Below, one piece after another: positions 42,600-54,110 of a DNA stretch of 64,000 nt. Under the pieces are notes generated by a model that saw nothing but the letters and a program-made list of their open reading frames with translations, searched no databases and was not told the DNA's origin. This DNA comes from Pelomonas sp965229315. Its GTDB lineage: Bacteria; Pseudomonadota; Gammaproteobacteria; Burkholderiales; Burkholderiaceae_C. Each line of letters begins with the position of its first letter. Position 1 is the first letter of the stretch. The translations under genes were made by a program, and so were the position numbers. The stretch lies in assembly GCF_965229315.1 (NCBI RefSeq), contig NZ_CBDDJA010000001.1:496001-560000 (forward strand), given 5' to 3'.

Positions 42600-43636
42600 G
42601 CCACCATCTCCACAGTCACCTTCACGCGGCCGTTCGCCGCATCCACCACGCACTGCGCGCCATCGCCGCCGGCGCGGGCCAGGCGCTCGCGCAGGTTGGC
42701 CAGGCCCAGGCCGGTGCTGTCGGATGCGCCCGGCGCCCACTGCCCGGGGTTGCCGACCTCGATGCGCAGCCGCTCGCCAGCGCGCGTGATCGCGATGTCC
42801 ACCACGCCGCCGCCCGCGGTGCGCGCGACACCGTGCTTGATCGCGTTCTCCACCAGCAGCTGCAGCAGCATGGGCGGTACGCTGGCGTCGGCGGTGGCGG
42901 GGTCCACCTGCCAGTCCACGCGCAGCCGTTCCTCGTGATGCAGCTGCTCCAGCGCGATGTAGTCGCGCACGACGGCCAACTCGTCGGCCAGCGGCACGCG
43001 CTCTTTCGCGCTGTGCTGCAGCGTGTGGCGCAGCGTGTTGGACAGGCGGCTGAGCATCTCGCGGGCGCGCGCCGGGTCTTCGTTGATCAGCGCGCGCAGG
43101 TTGTTCAGCGCGTTGAACAGGAAATGCGGATTGATCTGCGCGCGCAGCACCTGCAGCTCCAGTGCGCGGGCCGCCGCCTCGGCCTGCCACTTGGCGATCT
43201 CGCCGCGGCGCCAGCGCTGCAGCATCTGCAGGCCCACCCACACGGCCATCCACAGCCACAGCAGGATGCTGCAGTTCAGCGTGTAGCCCAGCAGCACCGC
43301 CCAGCCGCGCGGCACGCCGGAAGGGAACGACAGCAGCCCCAGCGACAGCCCCGCCCAGTTGATGAAGAACAGCAGGCACTGCACGGCGAACGCGGCCAGC
43401 GGCGGCAGCACGACCAGGCGCAGCAGCAGCGCACGCGGGGAGCCGTCCAGCCAGCCGCGGCGCAGCACCAGCGCGCGCAGGCCCTCACTGGCGGCGAACA
43501 GGCCGGCGCCGACGCAGGCCATCACGAAGACCAGCGAGCCGCTGACCCGCTGGAAGCTAGCCACCATGGCCAGCGAGATGGCCACGTAAGCGGCCCACAG
43601 CAGGGTCTGGATGGCGAGTCGTTTGCCAGTGGTCAT
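42596..43636 (-). CDS. LytS/AlgZ-type sensor histidine kinase
   Basis: 346 residues. Four hydrophobic helices occupy about residues 8-140, followed by a His_kinase domain with the phospho-acceptor motif INPHFLFNALNNL, then an ATPase domain (LVENAIKHGV as N box, STGLGLANLRERL as G box). No extracytoplasmic sensor domain is visible, so it probably senses through the membrane segment. Cognate regulator is encoded immediately downstream. Confidence 0.92.
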   Translation of the reverse strand: MTTGKRLAIQTLLWAAYVAISLAMVASFQRVSGSLVFVMACVGAGLFAASEGLRALVLRRGWLDGSPRALLLRLVVLPPLAAFAVQCLLFFINWAGLSLGLLSFPSGVPRGWAVLLGYTLNCSILLWLWMAVWVGLQMLQRWRRGEIAKWQAEAAARALELQVLRAQINPHFLFNALNNLRALINEDPARAREMLSRLSNTLRHTLQHSAKERVPLADELAVVRDYIALEQLHHEERLRVDWQVDPATADASVPPMLLQLLVENAIKHGVARTAGGGVVDIAITRAGERLRIEVGNPGQWAPGASDSTGLGLANLRERLARAGGDGAQCVVDAANGRVKVTVEMVA

Positions 43637-43657
43637 GCGCCTTGTTTCAGCCGGGTC

Positions 43658-44563
43658 TCAACGGACATCGATGAAAGCCTTGACTTCGCCGACCAGCCAT
43701 TCGGGATCGTCCCACATGAGGAAGTGGTAGCCGCGCTGGCTCATCGAGACTTTCACGCCGCTCAGGCCCGCGTACTGCGCCTCGAAAATGCGCCGGGTGC
43801 TCTCCAGCGTCGAGCCCATGGGCTCGTAGGCAGCCCAGGCGCCCAGCACCAGCGTGGGCGTGGTGATCCTGGGCAGCAGCGGGCGCAGGTCGTCGCCCCA
43901 CAGCTCGGACATGGCCTGCGCGCTGGTCGTGCGGTCGCTGGCCAGGCTCCAGGCGGCCACGCGCTCGGCGTTGGCCGGCGTGCGGCTCATGCCCATCGCA
44001 CCCTGCCTGGCACCGGCCTCCCATTGGGCCGGCGTGGCGGACTGCATCTGCTGGCGCATCGCTGCCGCGGCCCCCTTCGCGGTCTCTGGCGTCATGCCGC
44101 GAAGGCCGGCGAGGAAGGGCAGCGCATCGACGATGACCAGCTGGCCGATGCGGCCCGGCTTCTCCGCCGCCATCTGCAGCGCCAGCGCGCCGCCCAGGCT
44201 GTGGCCCATGACGACGGGCTTGTCGAGCTTGCGGTCGTCCAGGTAGGCCAGCAGGCGGTCGCGCATGCCGTCCAGGAAACGGTCGGTGGTGATGGCCGGC
44301 GCACCGGCGAAGCCCGGCAGCTGCACGATGTGGCATTGCACGCCGGGCTGCAGGGCGGCGCAGGTGTCCGTCCAGGTACTGCCAGCGCTGTTCAGCCCCG
44401 GGATCATCAGCACCGGCCGGCCCTGGCCGACCACCTCGACGCGCAGGTCACGGAATTCGACGGTGGCCGCGTCGCCATGGCCACTGAACAGGGCGACGGC
44501 GATGCCGACGGCGGCGGCGAACAGGCCGGTCCAGCGGCGTTGGCAGAGCTTGGCGAAGGGCAT
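43658..44563 (-). CDS. Exported alpha/beta-hydrolase
   Basis: 301 residues. AAGGAG lies six bases before ATG 44563, which therefore is preferred over an ATG two codons earlier. The N-terminus is a signal peptide or anchor (GLFAAAVGIAVALFSGHGDAA). The fold has the oxyanion region LMIPGLNSAGSTW, nucleophile elbow GHSLGG, and the late Gly-Tyr-His segment QRGYHFLMWDDPEW. An acid at LGAWAAYEP is less clear. Substrate unknown; it is 21 bases upstream of the kinase gene, same strand. Confidence 0.82.
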   Translation of the reverse strand: MPFAKLCQRRWTGLFAAAVGIAVALFSGHGDAATVEFRDLRVEVVGQGRPVLMIPGLNSAGSTWTDTCAALQPGVQCHIVQLPGFAGAPAITTDRFLDGMRDRLLAYLDDRKLDKPVVMGHSLGGALALQMAAEKPGRIGQLVIVDALPFLAGLRGMTPETAKGAAAAMRQQMQSATPAQWEAGARQGAMGMSRTPANAERVAAWSLASDRTTSAQAMSELWGDDLRPLLPRITTPTLVLGAWAAYEPMGSTLESTRRIFEAQYAGLSGVKVSMSQRGYHFLMWDDPEWLVGEVKAFIDVR

Positions 44564-44681
44564 GGTCATCTCCTTGATGTCAGGTGGCGCCATGGTGCCG
44601 GCGGCGACGCACCGCTGCAGCACCGGGATGACGAATGGCGGGCCGGGCGGACCAGCGGCGAGCGCCGTCGGCGAACGGCGA

Positions 44682-45884
44682 TCAGCGCCGGCAGTCCTCG
44701 CCCGGCGGCGTGCCGGCCACATGCCCGTCGCTCAGCGTGCGCAGGAAGCAGCCGATGTCGGCCAGGTCCTGCGCGCTCATCGGCGGTGCGCTGCCCGCCG
44801 GCCGGCCATCCAGCGGCGCCTGCTTGGTGACATTGGCGCGGTAGGCCAGCGGCAGGTCGTCGAACACCTGCACCACGCCGCCGCGCACCGGGTACCAGCG
44901 CTCGGGCGCCGTGTCGCGCGTGTTGTAGAAGTCCAGCACCTGCGCCAGCGAGTGCATGACGCCGTTGTGGAAGAACGCCCGCTTGACCGCGACATTGCGC
45001 AGCCCCGGCGTGCGGAACAGCCCGCACAGCGCCGGCCGCGCGGCCTGGTCGGTGCGCTGCGGGCCGCACAGGCCGAGGTCGAAGTAGGCCGGGTCGGCGT
45101 TGGCCGGGATGGCCGCGTTGCGCGGCACGCCGGTGGCGGCGTAGCCGAAATCGGTGAACAGCGGCGGGCGGCCATCGGTGCTCGTGTCGGTATGGCAGGC
45201 CGCGCAGTTGCCACGCGCCGGGTCGCGGTAGGCGATCAGGCCGCGCTGCTCGGCGGCGCTGAACTGCTCGCGGCCGGCCCGCACCTGGTCGAACTTGCTG
45301 TCATACGGATGAAAGCGCGCGTCCTCGACCTGGAAGGCCTGCAGCGCCTGCGTGGCCTGCTGCACCGTCGTCGCCGCGTCGGCGGGGCCGAACAGCGCGG
45401 CGAACTGCGCCGCATAGGCCGCCGCGCGGATGCGCCGGGCCAGCACCTCGTCGCTGCCGTTGTCCAGCTCCAGCGGGTTCAGCAGCGGCAGGTGGGCCTG
45501 GGCCGCGAGGCTGTCGGCGCGGCCATCGGCCATCAGGCCGCCGCGCACGGCGTCGGGTGCGCCGCTGCCGAGGGCGAAAGCCGGCTGGCGCTCCAGGTAG
45601 CGGATGGACGGCGCGGCGCGCAGGCCGAACTGCGTCTCGAACTGGCCGCCCACCTGCACGGCCAGCGCGTTGGGCGGGCCATGCGCGAAGGCGGCGTCGT
45701 GGCAGCTCGCGCAGGACATGCGGCCCGAGCCGGACAGCGTGTGGTCGTTGTAGAGGCGCTCGCCGAGCTGGGCCAGCGCACTCAGGGCCACAGGCGGGTC
45801 GGCGGCAGGCGGCGCGCTGCCACCGCCGCAACCGGCCAGCACAACCAGTAACAGGATTAGGGGGCGCAGGGCAGGCGGCAGCAT
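44682..45884 (-). CDS. MauG/cytochrome c peroxidase-like dihaem lipoprotein
   Basis: 400 residues, periplasmic and lipid-anchored (lipobox LAGC). Two c-type haem sites: CASCH near residue 58 and CAACH near residue 230. Other family landmarks are LGERLYNDHTLSGSGRMSC, FHNGVMHSLAQVLDFYNTRD and DIGCFLRTLSDG. It may reduce peroxide or oxidise a protein or small molecule as MauG does. It is divergent from the beta-propeller lipoprotein gene at 45910 with only 25 bases between starts. Confidence 0.88.
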   Translation of the reverse strand: MLPPALRPLILLLVVLAGCGGGSAPPAADPPVALSALAQLGERLYNDHTLSGSGRMSCASCHDAAFAHGPPNALAVQVGGQFETQFGLRAAPSIRYLERQPAFALGSGAPDAVRGGLMADGRADSLAAQAHLPLLNPLELDNGSDEVLARRIRAAAYAAQFAALFGPADAATTVQQATQALQAFQVEDARFHPYDSKFDQVRAGREQFSAAEQRGLIAYRDPARGNCAACHTDTSTDGRPPLFTDFGYAATGVPRNAAIPANADPAYFDLGLCGPQRTDQAARPALCGLFRTPGLRNVAVKRAFFHNGVMHSLAQVLDFYNTRDTAPERWYPVRGGVVQVFDDLPLAYRANVTKQAPLDGRPAGSAPPMSAQDLADIGCFLRTLSDGHVAGTPPGEDCRR

Positions 45885-45909
45885 GGGCCGGCGATGCTAC
45901 GCTGACCCG

Positions 45910-47562
45910 ATGGCCCCACGCTCCCCAGATCGCGCCGCGCTGACGGCGCCCCCGTCCCCCACGCGCCGCACTGTGCTGGCGCTGGGCTTGCCGGCCTTGT
46001 TGAGCGCATGCGGTGGTGGTGGTGGTGGCGCCTCACCGGCGCCGACACCTGCGCCTACACCGACACCACCGCCCCCTCCACCGCCACCCGCGCCCGGCCC
46101 CGCTGCCGTGCCCACCTGGGCGGGGTATGCCGGCAACGCCCAGCACCAGGCGCAGAGCGCCATCGCCAGCCAGCCGCTGCAACGCGTGCTGTGGACGACG
46201 CCGGTGGACCTGGTGCCGCCCTACCGCGCCGGCGGCTTCCTGCTGATCCACTACGGCTCGCCGGCCATCAGTGCGGCCAACACGGTGCTGGTGCCGGTGA
46301 AGACGACGGCGACGGGCGGCTTTCGCGTCGAGGCCCGCGCGGGCGCGGATGGCCGGCTGCTGTGGCAGCAGGCGACGGGCTATGTGCTGCCCGCCAGCAG
46401 CTGGACGCCCAGCTTCAACGTCGCGCTGGACCGCAACAGCCGGCTCTACATGCCGGAGTCCGGCGGCCGGCTGCTGGCCCGCGACACGGTGGACCAGGCC
46501 AACGGCGCGGTGAAGCGCATCGCGTTCTACGGCGACGCGCTCTACGCCGCCAACGCGGCGGCGCTGGACGCGGCCATCCTCATCAACACGCCGCTGACGG
46601 TGGACGACGCCGGCAACGTGTTCTTCGGCTACATCGCCACGGCGGGCAATGCGGCGAACGTCGTCAGCGGGTTCGCGCGCGTCGCTGCCGACGGTTCGGG
46701 CCTGTGGGTGGGCGCCGCGCAGTTGGCACGCGACGCCGCCATCGCGCAGCCGGCCATGAACGCGGCACCCGCGCTGTCGCTGGACCAGCGCACGCTGTAC
46801 GTGGCCGTCAACACCGCGCCGACGAACGCGCTGCAGACGGGCTACCTGCTGGCGCTGGACGCCACGACGCTCGCGCTCAAGGCCAGGCAGGCGCTGGTGG
46901 ACCCGCGCACCGGCCAGCCGGCGCGACTCAGCGACAGCTCAACCGCGTCGCCTGCCATCGGCCCGGACGGCGACGTGTACTACGGCGTGCTGGACGGCAC
47001 GCGCGAAGACCACAACGGCCGCGGCTGGCTGCTGCACTTCGACGCGGCGCTGTCGCAGGCCAAGCTGCCCGGCTCCTTCGGCTGGGACGACACGCCGGCC
47101 ATCGTGCCGGCGGCCCTGGTGGGCGGCTACACGGGCGCGTCGAGCTATCTGCTGCTCGTCAAGTACAACAACTATTACGGCTCCGGCACGGGCGACGGCC
47201 AGAACCAGATGGCCATCCTCGACCCGCAGGCCAGCCAGATCGACCGCTTCGCGCCGGGCGGCGCACAGGTGCAGGTCATGAAGGAGGCGCTGACCATCAC
47301 CGGCCCGACGCCGGACCCGGCCACGCCGGGCGGCGTGCGCGAGTGGTGCGTGAACACGGCGGTGGTGGATGTGCCCGGCCGGTCGGTGCTGGTCAACAAC
47401 GAGGACGGTGTGCTGTACCGCTGGGACCTGGGCAGCAACCGCTTCAGCGAAAGCGTGCGGCTGAACGCCGGCATCGGGCAGGCCTACACGCCGACGCTGA
47501 TCGGCACGGACGGCATCGTCTACTCGATCAACAACGCGACGCTGAACGCGGTGGGCCGCTGA
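45910..47562 (+). CDS. Lipoprotein with PQQ-like beta-propeller repeats
   Basis: 550 residues. The N-terminus reads TRRTVLALGLPALLSAC, a signal with paired Arg and a lipobox, followed by a six-Gly run and a Pro/Thr linker. The body has repeated blades with D-x-x-G-x-x-Y/F patterns (VDDAGNVFFGYIAT, GPDGDVYYGVLDG, NNEDGVLYRWDLGSN, GTDGIVYSINNATL). There are no PQQ-ligand or haem motifs, so catalysis is doubtful. Its start is 25 bases from that of the divergent peroxidase gene, which suggests shared control. Exact role unknown. Confidence 0.8.
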   Translation: MAPRSPDRAALTAPPSPTRRTVLALGLPALLSACGGGGGGASPAPTPAPTPTPPPPPPPPAPGPAAVPTWAGYAGNAQHQAQSAIASQPLQRVLWTTPVDLVPPYRAGGFLLIHYGSPAISAANTVLVPVKTTATGGFRVEARAGADGRLLWQQATGYVLPASSWTPSFNVALDRNSRLYMPESGGRLLARDTVDQANGAVKRIAFYGDALYAANAAALDAAILINTPLTVDDAGNVFFGYIATAGNAANVVSGFARVAADGSGLWVGAAQLARDAAIAQPAMNAAPALSLDQRTLYVAVNTAPTNALQTGYLLALDATTLALKARQALVDPRTGQPARLSDSSTASPAIGPDGDVYYGVLDGTREDHNGRGWLLHFDAALSQAKLPGSFGWDDTPAIVPAALVGGYTGASSYLLLVKYNNYYGSGTGDGQNQMAILDPQASQIDRFAPGGAQVQVMKEALTITGPTPDPATPGGVREWCVNTAVVDVPGRSVLVNNEDGVLYRWDLGSNRFSESVRLNAGIGQAYTPTLIGTDGIVYSINNATLNAVGR

Positions 47563-47571
47563 GCGCCTCGC

Positions 47572-48294
47572 TCACTTCAGGCGTTGCACCCAGTACACCA
47601 GCACCTCCGTGCGCGGCTCGATGTCCGTCGCGCTGTAGGTGTAGGTCGGCACGACGTTGATCGCGTCCAGCGTGGCCAGGCCCGAGATGATGCGGCCGAA
47701 GACGGCATAGCCGGGGTTGGCCGCGTTCTGGTAGTCCAGGCTGGTGTTGTCCTTCACATTGAAGAAGAACTGGCTGGTGGCCGAGTCGGCATCGCTGCGG
47801 CGGGCCATCGCGAGCGTGCCGCGCAGGTTGGACAGGCCGTTGTTGCTCTCCAGCTTGATCGCCGGGTACAGCGGTGCCTTGGCCACCATGCCGCTGGTGT
47901 AGCCGCCGCCCTGGATGACGAAGTCGCGGTCGACGCGGTGGATCAGCGTCTTCGTGTAGAAGCCCGCGGCCACGTACTTGTAGAAGTTGGCCACCGTCTG
48001 CGGTGAATAGGTGTCGTACAGCTCCACGACGATCTCGCCGCTGCTGGTCAGCATGCAGGCCGTGGGCCAGGCGCTGGCGGCGGACGCAGCCAGACCCGCC
48101 TGGCTGCACGACAGCGTGGGCGGGTTGGGGTTCGGGTTGGGCTGGGGGTATGGCGTACCGCCGCCACCGCCGCCGCCTCCCCCACCGCCGATCTCGATGC
48201 TCGCGCCGCCCCCACAGGCGCTGAGCAACGCGGCCGTGCTGAGGCTGAGGACGAGACTGGCGAGGCGGCAGGTCAGGCGAGAAGTCAGGCGCAT
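47572..48294 (-). CDS. Cyclophilin-type peptidyl-prolyl isomerase, lipoprotein
   Basis: 240 residues. ATG 48294 follows GGAG; lipobox LLSAC, then a run of eleven Gly and a Pro/Asn linker. The cyclophilin domain covers about residues 80-240 with IVVELYDTYSPQTVANFYKYV, the catalytic Arg segment IHRVDRDFVIQGGG, and TSQFFFNVKDN. Catalyses proline isomerisation in periplasmic proteins. It is convergent with the propeller gene and divergent from an FKBP-type isomerase lipoprotein. Confidence 0.9.
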   Translation of the reverse strand: MRLTSRLTCRLASLVLSLSTAALLSACGGGASIEIGGGGGGGGGGGTPYPQPNPNPNPPTLSCSQAGLAASAASAWPTACMLTSSGEIVVELYDTYSPQTVANFYKYVAAGFYTKTLIHRVDRDFVIQGGGYTSGMVAKAPLYPAIKLESNNGLSNLRGTLAMARRSDADSATSQFFFNVKDNTSLDYQNAANPGYAVFGRIISGLATLDAINVVPTYTYSATDIEPRTEVLVYWVQRLK

Positions 48295-48444
48295 GAAGGC
48301 ACTCCGTGGCAATGGGGGCTCAACGCGCGCGCGGCGGGCCTGTTGACCGGTCTTACAAGCAATTACCAGCAGCGGCTGGCTATAGTGCGCGGCAGTCTGC
48401 GCCACCGCCCGTGCGGTCCCATCTTGCTCTGCTGTCCGACCTCC

Positions 48445-48918
48445 ATGCCCGCCTTCCGCACCCGCCGCCTCGCCCTCCTGCTCGCCCTGAGCGCCAGCCT
48501 CGGCCTCGCCGCCTGCGGTGGCGGCGGTGGGGATGCCGGCACGCCCATCAACAGCGATCCCACCGGCTCCAATGCCGTGACGGCGCTCAAGGTCACCGAC
48601 ACCACGGTCGGCACGGGGCTGCAGGCCGACACCGGCAAGACCGTGTCGGTGCACTACACCGGCTACCTGTACGACGTGCGCGTGGCCAACACCAAGGGCA
48701 CGCAGTTCGATACGTCCGTCGGCAAGACGCCGCTGGTGTTCAAGCTCGGCGCAGGCACGGTCATCCCCGGCTTCGATCAGGGCGTCACTGGCATGAAGGT
48801 GGGCGGCAAGCGCACCATCACCATCCCGGCCAGCCTGGCCTACGGCAGCACTGGCAACGGCCCCATCCCCGCGAACGCCGCGCTGGTGTTCGACCTGGAG
48901 CTGGTCGGCGTCAACTGA
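48445..48918 (+). CDS. FKBP-type peptidyl-prolyl isomerase, lipoprotein
   Basis: 157 residues. ATG 48445 starts a lipoprotein signal with lipobox GLAAC followed by five Gly. The FKBP domain spans about residues 50-157: VSVHYTGYLYD, GTQFDTSVG, FKLGAGTVIPGFDQGVTGMKVGGKRTITIPASLAYG and LVFDLELVGV. All canonical active-site positions appear present. It is divergent from the cyclophilin lipoprotein gene (150 bases apart) and its stop overlaps panC by eight bases. Confidence 0.92.
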   Translation: MPAFRTRRLALLLALSASLGLAACGGGGGDAGTPINSDPTGSNAVTALKVTDTTVGTGLQADTGKTVSVHYTGYLYDVRVANTKGTQFDTSVGKTPLVFKLGAGTVIPGFDQGVTGMKVGGKRTITIPASLAYGSTGNGPIPANAALVFDLELVGVN

Positions 48919-49747
48919 CCTCGAGGTTGTCGATCAGCCGCGTGCTGCCCAGCCGGGCGGCGCCCAGCGCCACCAGCGGCTGGCCGTCCACGGCCGCGCC
49001 AAGATCGTGCTGGCGGCGCAGCGTCAGGTAGTCCGGCGCCCAGCCGGCCTCGCGCAGCGACTGCATGGCGTCGTTTTCCAGCGCCGCTAGGTCGCGCTCG
49101 CCCGCCTGCCAGCGGGCGATCAGCGCCTGGAGCGTGCGCGACAGGCGCAGCGCCTCCACCTTCTCGGCGTCGCTCAGATAGCCGTTGCGCGACGACAGCG
49201 CCAGGCCCAGGTCATTGCGGCGCGTCTCGCCGCCGAAGATCTCGATGGGCAGCGCCATCTGCGCCACCATGCGGCGCAGCACCATCAGCTGCTGGTAGTC
49301 CTTCTTGCCGAACACCGCCAGCGTGGGCTGCACGATGTTGAAGAGCTTGTGCACGACGGTGCACACGCCGGTGAAGAAGCCCGGGCGGAAATGGCCTTCC
49401 AGGATGTCCGCCAGCTCAGGCGGTGGGTGCACCTTGTAGCCCTGCGGCTCGGGGTAGAGCTCTTTTTCAGACGGCGCGAAGACGAGGTCGCAGCCGGCGC
49501 CTTCCAGCAGCTCGCAGTCACGCGCCAGCGTGCGCGGGTAGGTGTCGAAGTCCTCGTGCGGCGCGAACTGCAGCCGGTTGACGAAGATGCTGGCGACCAC
49601 CACGCCCGCCGGGCCGACCAGCTCGCGCGCCTGGCGCACCAGCTGCAGGTGGCCGTCGTGCAGGTTGCCCATGGTCGGCACGAAGCCGCGCTGGCGGTGG
49701 ATGGCCAGCGCATCGCGCAGCTCGGCGATGGTGTGGATCACTTGCAT
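48911..49747 (-). CDS. panC: Pantothenate synthetase
   Basis: Joins pantoate and beta-alanine using ATP in coenzyme A synthesis; 278 residues. Motifs: PTMGNLHDGHLQLV (HIGH-like nucleotide site), VFGKKDYQQLMVLRRM and LALSSRNGYL (KMSKS-like). It is the second gene of a panB-panC operon with two bases between panB stop and panC start. Confidence 0.97.
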   Translation of the reverse strand: MQVIHTIAELRDALAIHRQRGFVPTMGNLHDGHLQLVRQARELVGPAGVVVASIFVNRLQFAPHEDFDTYPRTLARDCELLEGAGCDLVFAPSEKELYPEPQGYKVHPPPELADILEGHFRPGFFTGVCTVVHKLFNIVQPTLAVFGKKDYQQLMVLRRMVAQMALPIEIFGGETRRNDLGLALSSRNGYLSDAEKVEALRLSRTLQALIARWQAGERDLAALENDAMQSLREAGWAPDYLTLRRQHDLGAAVDGQPLVALGAARLGSTRLIDNLEVS

Positions 49748-49749
49748 GG

Positions 49750-50556
49750 TCAGAACCCGTGCACGTCGTCGACCGGGAACGTCCCCGCCTTCACCTCGTC
49801 GACATAGCCCTTCACGGCCGCCAGGATGGAGTCCTTGCCGGCCATGAAGTCCTTGACGAAGCGCGGCCTGCGGCCCGGCGTGATGTTCAGCATGTCGTGC
49901 AGCACCAGCACCTGGCCCGAGGTCCCGACACCGGCGCCGATGCCGATGACCGGCACGGGCGATGCGGCCGTGATCTCGGCGGCCAGTGTGGACGGCACCA
50001 TCTCGTACAGCAGCATGGCCGCACCGGCGTCGACCAGTTCCTGCGTCTCGCGCTTCATGCGCGCCGCGCCGGCCTCGTCGCGGCCCTGCACCTTGAAGCC
50101 GCCCAGCGACGTGACCGTCTGCGGCGTGAAGCCCAGGTGCACGCAGACCGGGATGCCGCGCTCGCTGATGAAGCGAACCGTCTCGGCCGTCCAGCCGCCG
50201 CCTTCGAGCTTGACCATGTGGGCGCCGGCCTTGACCAGCGCGGCCGAACTCTTCCAGGCCTCTTCCTTGCTGACGTGATAGCTGTCGAACGGCAGGTCGG
50301 CCACCACGAAGGCGTGCTTCACGCCGCGGCGCACGCAGGTGGTGTGGTACAGCATGTCGTCCAGGCTGACCGGCGCCGTGGAGCCGCGGCCCTGCAGCAC
50401 GTTGCCCAGCGAATCGCCGATCAGCAGCATGTCCACGCCGGCCTCGTCCAGCAGGCTGGCGAAGGCTGCGTCATAGCAGGTCAGCATCGCGATCTTCTCG
50501 CCGCTGGCGTGCATCTGCGCCAGGCGCGGCAGGGTCATCGGCTTGCGATCTGTCAT
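49750..50556 (-). CDS. panB: 3-methyl-2-oxobutanoate hydroxymethyltransferase
   Basis: First committed step of pantothenate synthesis: transfers hydroxymethyl from methylene-THF to ketoisovalerate. 268 residues with the family motifs LTCYDAAFASLLDEAGVDMLLIGDSLG, VVADLPFDSY, KLEGGGWTAETV and VHLGFTPQTV, IGIGAGVGTSGQVLVLHDML. Start ATG 50556. The 302-base gap to oxyR holds a promoter region and dispersed repeat copy B. Confidence 0.97.
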   Translation of the reverse strand: MTDRKPMTLPRLAQMHASGEKIAMLTCYDAAFASLLDEAGVDMLLIGDSLGNVLQGRGSTAPVSLDDMLYHTTCVRRGVKHAFVVADLPFDSYHVSKEEAWKSSAALVKAGAHMVKLEGGGWTAETVRFISERGIPVCVHLGFTPQTVTSLGGFKVQGRDEAGAARMKRETQELVDAGAAMLLYEMVPSTLAAEITAASPVPVIGIGAGVGTSGQVLVLHDMLNITPGRRPRFVKDFMAGKDSILAAVKGYVDEVKAGTFPVDDVHGF

Positions 50557-50731
50557 GGCGGTTTTCCTGGTGAAAACCCCGGGTCTACCCCGAGAGCGGC
50601 GGCAGTGTAGCGTTCGGGCCTTGATCCGGTAGTTGAGCGCGGCCGAGGGGCTGGCGAGTCGGGTCGCTGGGTAGGCGCCGACGACGAAGTGGGCTGATGC
50701 CCACGAGGAGGAGCAACACCCCCAGCGGCTC

Positions 50732-50849
50732 GAAGCGCCAGACCAGCGGCCGTGCAGCGGTGCGGATCGAAGTGGTGATCGCCAACAAATACGTGAGGTT
50801 TTGACGTGACAAGCATTTCGAACAAGAGCGAGCGGTCAGCTGCCGGGTC
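50732..50849 (+). repeat. Dispersed intergenic repeat, copy B
   Basis: Related to the sequence at 41445-41567: same gaagcgccagaccagc left end, a shared cgaagtggtgatcg-type core, and a cggtcagctgccgggtc right end, in the same orientation. It sits immediately before oxyR, so part of it is in the oxyR leader. The rest of the 50557-50858 gap shows no gene. Confidence 0.6.
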
Positions 50850-50858
50850 AAGGCCTTC

Positions 50859-51779
50859 ATGACCCTCACCGAGTTGCGCTACATCGTCGCCGTCGCCCGC
50901 GAGCGGCATTTCGGCCGTGCGGCCGAGGCCTGCTTCGTGTCGCAGCCGACGCTGTCGGTGGCCATCAAGAAGCTGGAGGAAGAGCTGGACCTGAAGATCT
51001 TCGAGCGCGGCGGCAGCGAGGTGAGCGTCACGCCGCTGGGCGACGAGATCGTGCGCCAGGCGCAGTCGGTGCTGGACCAGGCCGGCGCCATCAAGGAGAT
51101 CGCCAAGCGCGGCAAGGACCCGCTGGCCGGCGCGCTGCGCCTGGGCATCATCTACACCATCGGCCCCTACCTGCTGCCCGATCTGGTCAAGCACACCATC
51201 GAGCTGTACCCGCAGATGCCGCTGATGCTGCAGGAGAACTTCACGGTGAAGCTGCTGGAGATGCTGCGCACCGGCGAGCTGGACTGCGCCATCATGGCCG
51301 AGCCCTTCCCCGACACCGGCCTGGCCACGGCGCAGCTCTACGACGAGCCCTTCGTCGTCGCCCTGCCCACCGCCCACCCCCTGGCCACGCGCGAGACCAT
51401 CTCCACCGAGGAACTCAAGCGCGAGACCATGCTGCTGCTGGGCACGGGCCACTGCTTCCGAGACCACGTGCTGGAGGTCTGCCCCGAGTTCGCGCGCTTC
51501 TCCAGCGACGCGGAGGGCATACGCCGCAGCTTCGAGGGTTCGTCGCTGGAGACCATCAAGCACATGGTCGCGTCCGGCATGGGCGTGACGGTGGTGCCCC
51601 AGCTCTCCATGCCGAACGAGCCGTCCGCGCACCTGCGCTTCGTGCCGTTCAGCGCGCCGGTGCCCACGCGCCGCGTCGTGCTCGCCTGGCGGCGCAGCTT
51701 CACGCGCTACGAGGCCATCGCGGCGCTGCGCAACGCGATCTATGCCTGCGAGCTGGGCGGCGTCACGCGCTTGAGCTGA
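50859..51779 (+). CDS. oxyR: Hydrogen-peroxide sensor OxyR
   Basis: LysR-type regulator, 306 residues. N-terminal HTH (YIVAVARERHFGRAAEACFVSQPTLSVAIKKLEEEL) and a regulatory domain with the redox Cys pair exactly at C199 and C208 (GTGHCFRDHVLEVCPEF), as in E. coli OxyR. Peroxide forms the disulfide and switches on target genes. katG starts 109 bases downstream and is the obvious target. Confidence 0.95.
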   Translation: MTLTELRYIVAVARERHFGRAAEACFVSQPTLSVAIKKLEEELDLKIFERGGSEVSVTPLGDEIVRQAQSVLDQAGAIKEIAKRGKDPLAGALRLGIIYTIGPYLLPDLVKHTIELYPQMPLMLQENFTVKLLEMLRTGELDCAIMAEPFPDTGLATAQLYDEPFVVALPTAHPLATRETISTEELKRETMLLLGTGHCFRDHVLEVCPEFARFSSDAEGIRRSFEGSSLETIKHMVASGMGVTVVPQLSMPNEPSAHLRFVPFSAPVPTRRVVLAWRRSFTRYEAIAALRNAIYACELGGVTRLS

Positions 51780-51789
51780 CCCGGGCCGC

Positions 51790-51860
51790 GCCCATAAGAT
51801 TTTCACTATCGGTAGTTTTAGACTATTTAAAACACGAAACGGATAGCTGCCGATAAGCTT
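51790..51860 (+). promoter_or_regulatory. Putative OxyR-responsive promoter of katG
   Basis: The oxyR-katG gap is locally A/T-rich and contains several ATAG/CTAT half-site-like elements: CTAT at 51806, GTAG-N7-CTAT at 51812-51826, and GATAG at about 51842. This partly fits the ATAG-N7-CTAT OxyR pattern but not the full four-block spacing. Assignment rests mostly on position. Confidence 0.35.
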
Positions 51861-51888
51861 GCACCCCTGACCACCGAGGAGCCCCGTC

Positions 51889-54099
<2,211 letters not shown>

Positions 54100-54110
54100 A
54101 AGGACCGACG

